Assembly (NCBI GenBank): GCA_037176845.1
Contig: JAYKXP010000028.1
Coordinates: 124,001 to 188,000, forward strand
Length of the DNA stretch: 64,000 bases
Direction of reading: 5' to 3'
Origin: Paramarasmius palmivorus
Taxonomy: Eukaryota > Basidiomycota > Agaricomycetes > Agaricales > Marasmiaceae
Below are positions 24,641 to 35,881 of the stretch, piece by piece. The translations under genes and the position numbers were made by a program. The notes under the pieces are model-generated. The model saw only the letters and a program-made list of their open reading frames with translations, ran no database searches and had not been told where the DNA came from. The stretch's first letter is position 1. Each line of letters starts with the position of its first letter.

Positions 24641-25799
24641 TTACTTGGCCTTTGCCGTTGTCTTACCGCGGGACCTGGTCCCACCCGCAGCTGCCTGTTC
24701 ATAGCGAGTCAGTAAAAAAAAACTATTATCCACTACAGGCACGCGTCCTCACCTTCTTTGCGGGAGCCGCTGCGGCCTTCTTGGTGGTTGTGGTAGTCGC
24801 CTTCTTAGCAGCTGTTTTCGCCTTGGTTGTAGCAGTGGTGCCCGTTGCAGCCTAATAAAAGTCAATTCATTAGTCACGACTACGAGTCATCTCAACATCA
24901 ACACACAAAACGGACCTTCTTTGCAGTCCCACGCTTCGAGGCAGTGGTTGTCTTCTTCGTCTTGGAGGCAGCGGTCGCAGCCTTTGGTTTACCGGCAATA
25001 GCCTTCTTCGCAGCGGGTGCAGCCTTCTTGGTCGTGGTCGTCGCCGACTTCTTAGTAGCGGCGGTGGCGGTAGCCTTCTTTGGTGCAGCCTTAGTGGTGG
25101 TGGCAGTGCTCTTCTTAGTCGTAGCGCTGGTCTTCTTCGCAGCCTTTGCAGGCGCCGGAGTAGAGTTCTGTAATCACGCGTTAGTTACAACGGAACAATT
25201 AAAAAAAGCTTGACGGTGATCTCACCTCTTTAGTTTCGGGAGTCTTGTTCTTTGGAGCGAGCTTGACCCTGCCAGAAGGTCCCTTGGGCAGAACGAAGAT
25301 ACCAGAGTCGGCACCGTTGCTGATAGCACGGCTTAGGTTGTAGGTGTTGGTTGGGTTGAATTCGAGTTTGTATTTGTCCTCGGCGTACTAAAAACAACAC
25401 GTTAGACAGAAGTGACAAGAATAGTCAACCCTAGAATTACCTTCTTAATAGTAGCCCTGGACACACCGATGCGTGAATCTTCCTTGTTTGCGATGATGCA
25501 TTCCTGGATCGATATGATCAACATCGAGTCGAGACGAGAGGGTTGATTGGACATACCTTGACAATATCTTTCCAGGATGGGTGAGCAGCGGGAGTCTTGG
25601 ACTTGGATGCTTTGGTAGTGGTGGATTTGGTAGTCTTGGGCTTCGCAGCGGCCTTCTTGGTAGCGGCAGTGGTAGCGGTCGTAGCCTTCCTAGCTCTGGA
25701 GGCGGGCTTCTTGGTTTCAGTAGCAGCCTTGGAAGCAGGCTTGCTAGTAGAGACGGGAGCAGCTTCAGCTGGAGCAGGAGATGATGCTTTGTCGGACAT
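24641..25799 (-). CDS. HHO1: Linker histone H1, copy B
   Basis: Intact linker histone. The N-terminal tail (MSDKASSPAPAEAAP then Ala/Lys/Thr-rich) is longer than in copy A. The H15 domain reads AAHPSWKDIVK, ECIIANKEDSRIGVSRATIK, KYAEDKYKLEFNPTNTYNL, SRAISNGADSGIFVLPKG and PSGRVKLAPKNKTPETKE. A C-terminal tail of about 150 residues is almost only Lys, Ala and Thr, with GKPKAA and final GGTRSRGKTTAKAK. GT-AG introns interrupt the globular domain at KDIVK|ECII and IKK|YAED, and the tail after ETKE and again downstream. The first of these and the ETKE one are also used in copy A, so the two are paralogues. Copy A has another intron at a different place (HPE|DAR). A TATA box lies 94 nt upstream. 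Confidence 0.92.
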
Positions 25800-25892
25800 G
25801 TTGAAGAGGAATAGGAGAGTTGAGGGGAAGACGGCGGTGTTGCTTGAAGTAGTGGGTTGGGAAAAGAAAGTTGCGGGACATCAACCACACGG

Positions 25893-25899
25893 CTTTATA
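25893..25899 (-). promoter_or_regulatory. TATA box of histone H1-B
   Basis: TATAAAG on the minus strand, about 94 nt upstream of the ATG at 25799, in a CTATAAAGCC context. Well placed for a core promoter. Confidence 0.55.
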
Positions 25900-26232
25900 G
25901 GAGCCAAAACAAAGTCACAAGACCAACAGCGCGTCGCATCACCTGACTGTGAGTCTGTTTATCGAAATCAACAAAGTGTGCATGACAGCACAGCCACCGT
26001 CACGCCTATAAATACTGCGGTTCTTCAACTTGAAACCTTTCCGCTGTCCACTGTGACTCGCTCGCTGACTCGTGTATTACAACAAATTGAAATGTACTTT
26101 GCACACACACACGTCTGTGACTCTGAGCTGAGAATGAAATCCTTCATTGATCCTCCATAGCGACAAGAAAAGGAAATCCGTTCTACATACTTACAATCCG
26201 TTATATATTTTATACTTTTATCGTCTATGTAT
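25900..26232. other. Upstream region of H1-B and 3' region of the acyl-CoA synthetase-like gene
   Basis: About 330 nt without a gene. A second TATA-like site (TATTTATAG on the minus strand, near 26006-26014) lies about 210 nt upstream of H1-B and could be an alternative or unused element. Confidence 0.5.
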
Positions 26233-28238
26233 TTATGCACCAAGAATCCTAAACGCTCCATTCGTGCTCACACTAGCTCTCACACCGGTACCGATCCATC
26301 CGTCACTTTCATCCTTCTCGGTCCCGTTGCTTCCATCTCTTTCGACGTTGACATACCCGCTCTCTCCAATGCCGCCTCCCATTGCCAAAAGCTTTCCTAC
26401 TGGTGGCCCACGAATAAGGAGAGCACCATTGGGATCCTGTTCGCCGCTCTCAAGCGCAGCATCAGCAACTCCGACAACTTTGGCTTCAATGTTGACACTC
26501 GGTGGTCCAACAGGCGCCATTTGAGGGGTGTTCGGTAACGAAAAGTCTTGCAAGTCGAGAGGGTGAGATGCAAAGACTGGGCCAGCGACCGTTGGGTGCG
26601 TGAACATGTTCACAAAGGGAACGGAAAGCGCAACTCGGGCTGGTGTAAGGATCGATGCAGGAATTGGGCCTATAGAGGACCTGTTAGAACGAGCTTTGTA
26701 GACAATAATAAACGAACGCGTACCTCCACCGACAATGACGGCGCGAACAGTTCCAGCACCTTCTCCAATAACACTAGCTCTGGCACCATCGTATACGAGC
26801 CTATCCCAGAGACTGTCCTTGGTAATGAATCCTTCCTGAATCCCAGCAACCTTGTGCCTCCAAGCGAATGAGTTCAAGAATGAACCTTTTGCTTGCTTGA
26901 GAATACTGTTGACGATAGACTCCAAGTGGCCTGGGTGAATGAAGAGAATAGTCGGTGCCGGGATGGGATACTTCATCGAGGAAAGGAAGTCAGCAAGGTC
27001 GTGCTTCGGGGACGCTGTGTAACATGATTGTCAAAATCATTCAGAAAGGCCAAAAACGAGAACTTACATTCGTCAGTCCGGAATACTTTCGAGCTAGCCA
27101 TCGTAGCAAAGCTGGTCCCTTCGTATAGCGCCGTGTATGCGATAGCCCTGCCATAAGCCGTTGAAAGCGAATGGCTGGACACCATAGTATCCAACGTAGT
27201 GAGAGAATGCGCCATGGGCAACAAAGCGCGAGTTGCAGCAACTCCAGCGGTGATGTTCTCGTGGGTGAGTTGAACAGCCTGAAGTTGTCCATTTCCATTC
27301 GCATAGAAAGAAACGGTGAAGACATCGCTGGGCTTTGGAACAGGACTCAGAATCTTCTCGACTCTAACACCCTCTCGCTCGACATCGTTCCATTGGAGTA
27401 CTTTGACGTTGCTGGCTACGCTTGCCATGGTCCTTGCACTCGGCTCACCTACGACGATGATCGTCCATCCTTTGCTGTTATCACCGTCGTGGGAATCGTA
27501 AATGAGTTCCAGGAGATTTGGCAGAAGGTCCGCGTGTGTAATCAAGACGGTCGGTGAGTGGGATTCGAGTATCCCGGAAAGTAAAGTAGAATCCGACAAG
27601 GTGAAAGAAGTGATGGAATGCGAAGCGAGAGCCAAGTCAGCGATGAGGAACTCTGGTAAAGTGACGTGGTCAATACAACTCTAGATAGTGTGTGAACATG
27701 GTCTGTTACATACCGATACTATCATTGAGTAGAAGCAATACACTGGCGTCAGCAGTATTTTGAAGGCCTGCAAGACGAAGAAGACCGGTTCCGAATGCTG
27801 CAACACGATCTTGAAGAGCCCCATTGGTGATCTGTAGTAAGAGATAGGTACATATTTGGGCAGCTGAGAACTTCTAGCGACACACCTTGGTGTTCCAGAG
27901 CGTCCTTGGAGAATCCTGCTCAGTCCTGATCAAATCCGCAAGAATATGTACATCCTTATTCGGTCGTAGCGAAAACTAGAAATAGCATGAAGGACCTGTT
28001 CTGTCAGGACATAATGCTCACTTACCCTGCCCATTAAACCGGTACCATAATTCCTGTAAACTGCGCTTTCTCCTGGATTCCTGACCCTAGCCACATCACT
28101 CTGCCTTCCGAGAAGAATGGGATGAACCAGAGGTTGAGGTCGGTAAAACGTGTGCAGAAGGAAAACAGTTGCCGAAATAAGACCAAGTAGAATGGTCAAA
28201 TCATCTGTTGCAAGGTAAGACGACATATCTGAAGCCAT
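26233..28238 (-). CDS. Long-chain acyl-CoA synthetase-like protein lacking catalytic motifs
   Basis: Member of the ANL (AMP-binding) superfamily by overall sequence, closest in feel to fungal long-chain acyl-CoA synthetases. It has an N-terminal membrane helix (LTILLGLISATVFLLHTFY), then GLMGRFSLRPNKDVHILADL, the adenylation-fold start QDRVAAFGTGLLRLAG, and LLLLNDSIEFLIADLALA. The ATP-binding P-loop, usually YTSGTTGxPKG, here reads SFYANGNGQLQAV followed by the normal QLTHEN. The usual TGD motif near the end reads GWIGTGVRAS, so the ATP-ribose-binding Asp is missing. The protein stops eight residues after that (NGAFRILGA) and so lacks the hinge and the whole C-terminal domain with the catalytic Lys. 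Exons join in frame with no stops, so it looks like a maintained pseudoenzyme rather than a dead gene. A scaffold or regulatory role in lipid metabolism is inference. Confidence 0.75.
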
Positions 28239-30480
28239 TTTTGGTGGCTCTGAGCTAGCAAACTAGTGCAGAGCTCTTGCCTAGTGGTGGTGGTTTGTGA
28301 ATGAGCCGTTGAACCAGTGAGAAACCTCCGGCACTCGGGGCGCGGAGTGAGCTTGATTACGCGTTTTGCGGCCGTCGCGGTATGGAACGGCTCTTTCCTT
28401 TCGAGACCACAACTTGTCAAGATTGAAGAGGTGGACTTGTGGTTCTTTCCGGTGAGTAATTTATGATTTATCACCTCAATCCTGACATGGTCTGGCAGGT
28501 TGTAGGAGCATAATATCGCCGCCTTCGCTCGGTAGCTACTTTTCGTAGAATTTGATCTTTCGGTCTGGTCCTGGTCTGGTCAAAAACTGGCAAAACACGT
28601 CTAATACGAACTACGCAACGGGAGCACCAGGGAGCACCCCAGCAGGAATCCACATTCCAGTCATCAATGCAAACGTCTTTGTCTAGGAGTTACCTACTAA
28701 AATTGCACTGGTGCGCCAGGCTTGGAGCTCAGTCACAGATATGAAGTCAACATGCTATCGATAAACCCCAGTTCCTGGGCTCACAGAGTACTCCTGCAAT
28801 ATTTTGAATCGAGTACGCATCTATGACCGAATCAGAACACTGACGAAACTCCATATGAACGCGGAGATGATGGTGCTATCTATGGACGCAAGTACGTTTT
28901 CATAGAACTTATATTATACAAGGCACCAGAATCTGTGAGTTGGCATCATACCCATTATCCAATAGATCTATACTGATGGGTATTTTTACAACGATTCAGG
29001 GATTTCTTAAGTATTCTTATGGGACGACATTCCTTTCAGACAACTCCGTAGGCCTCTTCCTAGTCAAAGTCTCAGTACACGACATACTACACCCCAGAGA
29101 GTACTATGACTATACCCTGCCGAATTTCCCCATGAAGTTCCCAAATCCCGGTCCTCTCCCCTGGCTTTCACCTTCTCTGTGACCATGAGCATGGCAATCT
29201 CGATTTCCAGAATTATGGAGACAATCGGTAACGAGCCAGCTTTGTCTTAGTGATTCCAACTAACTTTTATTGCAGCGCCCCGACAGTCGCTCGCCCGAGA
29301 GTCAGCTCGAGTCTCAAGGACCGAACTATTGGATTGTACCAGAATCTGGCGCGTTCTGGACCAGCCGATAACTAGGCTCTCTGTCGTTCAGGGCCCAACC
29401 ACATTGTATGGCAATTATCATTCGTATTCAAAAAGAGCCATTTACTATTGGTATATGGTTAGTCCCGCGAATAAATCAAGCTGCAAATATGGCGAGGTAA
29501 ATGCCTTCCATCGGCTACTAGTCATTGACTCACCGCGCTTTTGTGTGTCTTTAGGTTGTATAATACTTGTCAAGGTTTACGTCTATACATACTTTTCTGG
29601 AGACATGAAGCACTTCGGACTCTGTAGAGCCCCGTCGAAGGTCGAGGGAACAGATCACAAGGCTCGGCAATCATGTATCTGAACAACGCCGCAGAGCTTC
29701 GCAAGAAAGATCGGGTGGTCTTCCGGGATGCCCTTGACATTCCATATGCTCAGGTCATAATCGTCTAGGATGCGTACGTATGGCGGTGATGGTAGCAGGA
29801 GAAGAGGTTGGAAGACACTCCTACGAAAGGTCGGAAGCTTCCTGGAAGATGGTCATTTAAAGTTTAGGAAGCCGAGTGATACTCGGGGCAAGCCGGACTG
29901 TGAGCTACATACGCAGACGAGGGGTTATAGCGCGGGAGGCACAAGGAACAAATTCGGATTGCTTTTGAAGTTGGAATTCATGCTCGCGATATACGAATCT
30001 GCTGTGGCAACCTACAGAGCTAAAATTTTATAATCAAAATGTTGTTTTGGCTGTTGTTGTGCATTTGCTAGCTCTTGCTGTATGAAAATGGGAGTACTCG
30101 ACGAAGCAAAAAGACAAGAAGCGGTTTGCGAGTTTTCTATGGATGAATCTGATGATTGAGTAACAGCCGAGGACTGATAAAATGATGGAACCCAAGGTTG
30201 AAGGAACCCCATTTCCGCCGGTGAGAAAAATTTACTAATACCCAAAAGCCCCCTCACGCTGCAAAGTCGGGCTTTGTGCTGTCTTGACGAGTCTTCCTCT
30301 CTCATCTCATTCCTCATCTCAACTTACTACTTCGTACCTAATCTTCAAGTTTTGCTACAGTAGTACTTCAAGGCCGGTCGAAACGCAAAATCGCTCAATT
30401 TGGTCCAGCAAACCCTGCGTTTCCCAGCCGTCCCACTCTACCTTTTCTAATCCCTAATCCTTCTCATTCTATCCTCTATA
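28239..30480. other. Gene-poor 2.2-kb interval with possible coding remnants
   Basis: No complete gene is recognised. On the minus strand, about 29840-29656 reads as one open segment (PPYVRILDDYDLSIWNVKG, then IPEDHPIFLAKLCGVVQIH) ending at a stop. It looks coding but is preceded by several frame breaks and stops. On the plus strand 28940-29182 and a following GT-AG-like segment near 29230-29370 also read open for 60-80 codons without known content. The right end (about 30330-30480) is the PUF gene promoter, with the pyrimidine-rich leader typical of fungal genes. The interval may hold a decayed gene or a fast-evolving one that I cannot assemble. Confidence 0.45.
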
Positions 30481-33400
30481 ATGTCTGATAACTTTGCAAG
30501 AGTTCCTTCATCGGGCAAGACTCCTCCACCTGCCCCTTCAGCAGCTTACGCCAAAAGGTGAGTATTTTTTTCATTGTAAAAAAAATAGGAGAAGTTTCTC
30601 ATCGAGTTTTCTTTAAATCGTCGTGTCGGCTGTTCTCAGAGCCAGGGAGCTTCAGGCTGAGCAAGGATTAGGCGCTAGGTATCGACCTCCTGCGCTGCGC
30701 GCACTGGCTTCCGGTGGTTCTCCCCCAAACGAAGTTTCACCTTCTGTCATGACCCCCACCGACAGCTCTTCCTTACCCCCAACTAATTATCCACCTGGGT
30801 TTAAACGAGCCCGTGCAGGGACACTGCCATCCAATGTGCAGCTGGCTGCTCAGCGTTTCGCTGCCTCGAACACAAGCATCCTGGGCAGCTTGCCAGGTTC
30901 CACAGAGTCGCTCGTAGACCAGTCATCGCGCCAGATCAACACTCCCACGTCTACTTTGGCTCCTACCAGGCCCGGTTTGCGTCATTCGGCCACCTCCGCT
31001 TCTTCAGTCAATCCAACCACTACCACCGCGAACCGTTTGAGATCAGAATCTCTCACGCTCCCGTCAGGAGGTCTGACCAATGCATTCGGTCCTTCGATCT
31101 TCTCTTCTTCGTGGCTTACCGGTGGCGAGAGTGGCAATGGCTATCCTGTTCTTGAAGAGCTGCGTTCGGTCACCTCGGCCGATTCAGTAGACGAATTCGA
31201 CGTCCATACTTTGGATTATCTGGGTTTGGACGATACGCATGGCCATCGTCCTCCCGTAACCATCTCCGAGCTGAGGAACCAAGCCCAAGCTGCTATTGCC
31301 GGAAATCTTGCCGGAAATCCCCATCGCTTGCGAGCCAGCACCGTTTCCAACCCGTATAGGTCGAGGCCTGCCCTCGCAAACTCTCTCCTTTCACCCACCG
31401 CGCCAACCGAAGAAGAAGAATACGACTCTTACGATGATCAAGCCTACGCGCACCAGCGTTTGAATTATGACTCTCCCACTCAAGACAACGGCTACTCCTC
31501 CGCCTACATGCAGAAGGGCTTTACGCAGAACGAGCTCCTCGTACCCAACCGACCACGAGCCATTTCAGTAGGAAATCTGGAAGATCCGGTTCGTACTATC
31601 CAGAGGCGTGCTACGACTGCTGATCTTCACCCTTACATCAACGAGCTCGGCCAACAGACTCCCGGCTTGAGTGTCGTGACCAACAACATTGCTGGCCCTG
31701 CCAGCATCTTGAAAACGGACAAGCCAGCCAGTGTCCGCGGTTCTTCTGTTCATTTCCCGGACGCGGAGACACCCAGCAGAGCATCCCAATATTTGCTCGC
31801 ACCTGGTGCCCAAAATCGATCGGTGTCGCCGAAAAACGAAGGACAATCGTCCCAGGTACAAACTCCGACCAGGTCGCTTTGGATTGGAAATCTAGATAGT
31901 GCTGTCACAAGCGAACAACTCATCCACGTCTTTGCACCATATGGTGCTATTGAAAGTTTGCGTCTACTCCCTGAAAAGGTGCCCGTGTTATCTCTGGCCT
32001 TGTTTCTCAATTATTTACCCTGTCGCAGGAATGTGGTTTCGTTAACTTTGTCGATCAAGCCGATGCCATTCGTGCTAAGGAAGATGTCCTCAATCGCCTC
32101 GGCGGAAACATTGGTATGCCTAACGGCCAGACAGTCAGGATTGGCTTTGGAAAGGCGGATAGTGCACCCGTTGCACCTGCTAAGGGTACTCCTATTAGTC
32201 CCGGGGCAGCTTCTCCTGGTGGTGTCACTGGTAAATCCCCGAATAATACTGCTGCTTCCGGTGGTATGGATGCACAGCTGCAATCTACCCCCACGAGAGC
32301 ACTGTGGATTGGTTCGATCCCATCTACCACCACACCCGCAACTATCTTGAATGTGTTCAGTCCCTACGGACCGATCGAGTCCGCCCGTGTATTGACTCAT
32401 AAAAACTGCGGTTTCAGTGAGTCTTGCGTTTCAGCTCAATGCATAACTGCGCTAACAGTTCCTCAGTTAATTTCGAGCGACTTGATGACGCCGTAAGGGC
32501 CAGGAAGGCGCTAAACGGACGTGATGTACTTGGCAGCGATGTTGGCGCAATTAGGATTGGATTTGCCAAGGTACCAGTCAAGAATGGTCAGGAGGGGAGC
32601 AATGAAGAAAATGCTCCAGTTTCTGTCACTGGTGTTGGCGAACTTGGTGTCGGTGCAACCATCCACGCTCTCCGTAATGTGAAGGGTGCTTCTACCATTC
32701 CTTCAGATCAGCAAGTTCTCAGCGGCGCGGTCGAGAACTATAGGTCCAACTTGTTGCTTAGTATGATTGGATCGGGTATCCACACTTCAGCTCTCATGGG
32801 CGATGGTCTTCCCAGGGGCCCTGGGTTCGTTCCTGCTGTCACCGAACAACAGATGATCATGAAAGAGCTCAGTGCCGGCAGCGCCGATGCAGAGAACGAT
32901 ATAGCAGCTCTGGCCGGTAAGTATTCTTCTTCGGAGGATGTGCCCTCGCTAATGATAGAACACAGAGTTCCGACCTCCCACCATGTATTATACGACAATT
33001 CCCCTGGTATCCGAGAGGCCCAACAACAGGCGCTGGGATGCGTCGAAACTGCGTGAGCTCCGAAAGCGACTTGACTCCGGAACAATGACAACGGAGGAAG
33101 TTGATGGAGTTGCTGGTGATTTCCTTGACGGAGAAATAGTCGACTTGGCTTCCGACTGGCTAGGAAACACGGTGAGAAATATAGTCTAATCCTTGCGCTG
33201 TCGCTGATAATTACTTTTCTTCAGGTCGTACAAAAATTATTTGAGAAATGTTCTACAGGCCCCAAATTTGCCATGTTGGAACGCATCGCGCCCAGTCTTG
33301 CAATGATCGGCATTCACAAGAATGGCACATGGGCAGCTCAAAAGATTATCGAATGTGTCTCTACTCCCGAGGAAATTGCACTCATCGCACAGAATTTGCG

Positions 33401-34535
33401 TCCTTACGCTCCTCCGCTACTTCTGGATCAGTTTGGCAACTACGTGGTTCAATGCTGTCTCCGTTTCGAGGCTCCTGCCAACGACTTTATATTTGACGCC
33501 ATTGTCGATCGTATGTGGGAAGTCGCTCAGGGACGATTCGGAGCTCGTAGCATGAGAGCTTGCCTCGAAAGCCCGCACATCACCACCAGCCAACAGCGAC
33601 GGATTGCTACCGCAATTATCCTGAACTCTATCCCACTTGCCACCAATCCAAATGGAGCATTGCTGCTCACTTGGCTCCTAGACAGTTCTGGTTTCCCATC
33701 CCGATACAATCTTCTCGCACCCCGTTTCACACCTCACCTTTCCCACTTGTGTACTCACAAGCTGGCTTCATTGACAGTCCTGAGGATCGTCAACCAGAAG
33801 ATTGAACCGGAGGCCTCTCGTCAAGTTGTTGAAGCACTGTTCCAGTCTCCAGGTGATCACGTCCTCACAGATGTCCTCGGAGATCAGGTGAACGGTGTCG
33901 CTGTTGTCCACAAAATCCTTACTAGCCCATTCATTGAACCTGCGGACAAGGCCCAATACATCGAAGCCACCAAGCGCGTCTTGATCGAGTTGAAGGTAAT
34001 CGCTACACAAGCCTACCGTCGCTTGATAGAGGAAGTCGGACTGCCAATTCCCAACTTCCAGCCCACGTATAACAACGTACCTGCCCCCGGTAAGAATAAG
34101 CCGTCTCAGAACTCCTTCGGGGTACCTGGTCTACCCAATGGATACCCATCGAACGACCAGGGTCTGGCTTCCATGATGGCTGCGTTACAGATGGGAGGCC
34201 AACATCCTCAGGCTGGACCACCGCAAATGACCAGCGACCCTAATTACGACGCCAATAATGGTCGCATTCCAGGTGCACCTGATCCATTTAACCCATTCGG
34301 CATGCGTACACCGGACATGGCCAGCCCTCGTTCTACCATGAGACGCACTGGTAGTCTTCCTGCTACAGGTGGCCAAGTTGCTCAGGCTCCATCTTATGGT
34401 TCGCAGCCCCAGGTTGGCAACATGATGCAGTACGGTGGAATGCCGCCCCAAAACATGCCTCCGCACCTCTACCAGACGCCGCCGTACATGTATCAATACC
34501 CGCAGAACTCCCAGAACATGGGATCCTACGCATAA
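30481..34535 (+). CDS. JSN1: PUF-family RNA-binding protein with two RRMs (Jsn1/Puf1-Puf2 type)
   Basis: Binds 3' untranslated regions to control mRNA stability or localisation; yeast Jsn1/Puf1 and Puf2 share this RRM plus PUF layout. A short first exon (MSDNFARVPSSGKTPPP) leads to a long disordered region. RRM1 has RSLWIGNLDSAVTSEQL and, across an intron, ECGFVNFVDQADA. RRM2 has RALWIGSIPSTTTPATIL and CGFVNFERLDDAVRARKALN. A linker and the PUF repeats follow: NTVVQKLFEKCS, NGTWAAQKIIECV, DQFGNYVVQCCL, GRFGARSMRACLE, PNGALLLTWLLD and NGVAVVHKIL. Several repeats keep the Asn/Ser-x-x-x-Gln triads that contact RNA bases; the fifth and later ones are divergent. A Gln/Pro/Met-rich tail ends NSQNMGSYA. 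At least five introns. Confidence 0.88.
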
Positions 34536-34972
34536 AAGGCGCAATGACTTTTCACGAACCTTCATGAATGTCGCTCTTTTCGTTGCACTTCGTTTATCTA
34601 TCACATTCCTTCCACTCGCATTCACAGTTACCACTGGGCGAGTAATTGATTCTTATAAAAGGGATAAAAAGCCCTACATACCCCCAACCCACGAACTGTA
34701 CTTCTCATCATGCAAAAACAGGGCTCTTGGGATCGATGTGCTGGAATGGCTCGTTTTATATATTGTTTCGATTCTTAAAACCTTTCCTTTCCCTACTTGC
34801 TTTCATCTCTGTGTACAATACTAAAGGACGGGCTGTCAGTAATGCAGCGCCCATTTTGAATAGAGCGGACACACTTTACACACCTTTACACACAGGTATT
34901 GTTATACGATACGTAGCTTTGTAAATACATCACGCAAAAATATATTCGCTTCATCCTTACACTCTTACTTCC
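34536..34972. other. 3' region of the PUF gene and promoter of the 34973 gene
   Basis: 437 nt with no gene. It holds an imperfect direct repeat (ctttacacac / ctttacacac, about 34874-34892) and a TGTAAATA octamer at 34920-34927, the consensus target of Puf3/Pumilio proteins (see findings). Confidence 0.5.
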
Positions 34973-35706
34973 ATGGGAAGCGCGTCATCAAAAGCAGCTC
35001 GAAAGCTCCCTAAACGAACAGAAATACCTTCGTGGACCTCGGGCACTACGCAAGCACCTAATGTGAATTCTGTGAAACCCGAAACGCGTAGCACTCGTCC
35101 GCTAGCGAGCGAAGAGAAGGATGAAGGTTCGTCGCAAAATGTTTCCGTACGGTTTGAACCAGTGGGAATGACTTTTTATACCATCTAGCCATTATGAACG
35201 ATGCTGCAGACCCGCATTTCCTTTCAAACCTAAACCGCTTGGGTCCTGTTTCTATTAACCAACCCTTGCAACCTGTTCGTTCCGCTGCTGTGAGGGACTC
35301 ATCCAATCATCCAGTGACCCAAGCTCTTATACCCGCATCTTCAGGCAGTGAAATCCCGACAACTACTAGAAAGTCGCATGCGCTCAGACCGACAGGAAAT
35401 AGCACCTGCTCAGAATGAAATCTCTGCTTCTACTCTCTCCTTTCTCCTTAACCAGCGCAAATCGAGCAAGCCTGAAGAACTGGAGAGTCTAGTAAATAAA
35501 TACGGCATCAGCTTGTCAAAACTCGAAAGCATAGCTCGATATGTGAACAGTCCAAGTATTCAGAGCAGCAGTGCAGTGAGGACTGTAGGACAAGATGGAG
35601 AAGAGAAAGTTACGGTTATGGTGCGCATTCACGCCGAATCTTTGTGCTAACGCTGAACATTATCCGATTTCTCAAGGCTGTCTGGATAGACCCTTCGCGT
35701 CCATGA
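34973..35706 (+). CDS. Small conserved-looking hypothetical protein, possibly N-myristoylated
   Basis: Four exons join in frame. MGSASSKAARKLPKR is separated by an intron from AIMNDAADPHFLSNLNRLGP and then LQPVRSAA. The next exon starts AVKSRQLLESRMRSDRQEIA after a 52-nt intron (35291-35342), and the last adds AVWIDPSRP. The product is about 185 residues with no membrane segment. The start MGSASSK fits the N-myristoylation pattern (Gly2, small residue at 6, basic downstream). The C-terminal half is helical (SSTLSFLLNQR-like, PEELESLVNKYGISLSKLES). I recall fungal proteins with the same plan (MGS-S-K start, then DxHFLxNLxxLG) but know no function. It ends 176 nt before the FMP25-like start. 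Confidence 0.7.
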
Positions 35707-35881
35707 GTACTTTAGCAATAGGTTAGCTTGTATTGTAGCCCATAAACTTTATTCCAATACACGCGTTTCGATTGGCGGAATGCCGAGGCCCGCGTCATGT
35801 AATACTAATGCGAGACAGTCGACGCGCCGGGTTGTGGTCTTTTTTACACCTTCACCTCCACGTATACGACAGGCCTGCCAT

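Noticed and set aside
24845..25213. Plus-strand hydrophobic ORF of 122 codons
   Set aside because: Antisense shadow of the H1-B tail, for the same reason.
35780..35881. Earlier in-frame ATG for the FMP25-like gene
   Set aside because: The later Met begins a typical mitochondrial presequence, while the added part looks like leader; kept only as an alternative.
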